Position numbers and translations under genes: made by a program. The notes under the pieces are model-generated. The model searched no databases, was not told where the DNA came from, and saw nothing but the letters and a program-made list of their open reading frames with translations. Below, piece by piece: positions 63,855 to 64,000 of a stretch of 64,000 nucleotides of DNA. The DNA comes from Pomphorhynchus laevis (Eukaryota > Acanthocephala > Palaeacanthocephala > Echinorhynchida > Pomphorhynchidae), in NCBI GenBank assembly GCA_012934845.2, contig WNNJ02003452.1:62001-126000 (forward strand), written 5' to 3'. Positions within the stretch are counted from its first letter, which is position 1; each line of letters opens with the position of its first letter.

Positions 63855-64000
63855 CTTTGAGTAAAAATACAATATTGTGTCTTTAATATTTAATTAATAT
63901 AATCAAATTGCGTTATTTAAAAATAAAAATTAGAAGCTATTTATAATAAATACTTTGAAAATCATGTGCATACAAATATTACATATTGATGTGACATTTA

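Noticed and set aside
1-64000. tRNA and rRNA genes
   Set aside because: No cloverleaf or rRNA sequence recognised; the B-box-like piece at 43.2 kb is not a full tRNA.

Overview
The window is nuclear DNA from an AT-rich invertebrate animal. Evidence is spliced genes with GT-AG introns, animal protein families (REI1/ZNF622, importin-7/8, a misshapen-type kinase) and a load of CR1/L2-type LINEs, Penelope-like elements, a hAT transposon and hammerhead-ribozyme repeats. The mixture would suit a flatworm or possibly a cnidarian; the sequence alone does not settle the phylum. Introns fall into two size classes, tiny (34-65 bp) and long (1-3.6 kb), and the long ones hold most of the repeats.

Layout. 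1-10 kb is a nest of non-LTR elements: a young L2/CR1-type LINE (minus strand, running off the left edge, both ORFs open) whose 5' end is a 13-bp minisatellite; a truncated non-LTR reverse transcriptase of a second family; two LINE 3' fragments; and an older CR1-like LINE with damaged frames. 11.2-17.8 kb is a nine-exon REI1/ZNF622-like gene (plus), with a 16-bp satellite in intron 3 and a GC-rich foreign-looking block in intron 7. 21.8-43.9 kb is a complete 23-exon importin-7/8 gene (plus, about 1006 aa). Its long introns hold a hAT fossil, Penelope-like fragments, an inverted copy of its own exon 19, and in intron 11 a cluster of hammerhead motifs, including two canonical type III hammerheads in a 304-bp tandem repeat. 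48.0-49.1 kb (minus) is an intronless gene for an unrecognised 371-aa protein with two membrane segments. 49-63 kb is repeat-dominated: a fossil LTR-element integrase, a second copy of the truncated RT family, an eight-unit tandem array of ~200-345 bp repeats, a small foldback element and a large palindrome. The right edge has the 3' exon of a misshapen/MAP4K4-type kinase gene (minus).

The host genes are unrelated in function: late cytoplasmic 60S maturation, nuclear import, and a Ste20-type kinase. The strongest candidate for something undescribed is the ribozyme content. At least four sequence classes with hammerhead or hammerhead-like boxes occur within about 30 kb, mostly in importin introns: the canonical type III tandem repeat, a stem-II-open permuted form, short boxes near Penelope-like fragments, and a tandem array with CTGATGA and CGAAAC boxes. 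This suggests an active or recent retrozyme-like population, probably dependent on Penelope-type reverse transcriptase. Only the type III pair has all hammerhead parts in place; the rest are candidates or decayed.
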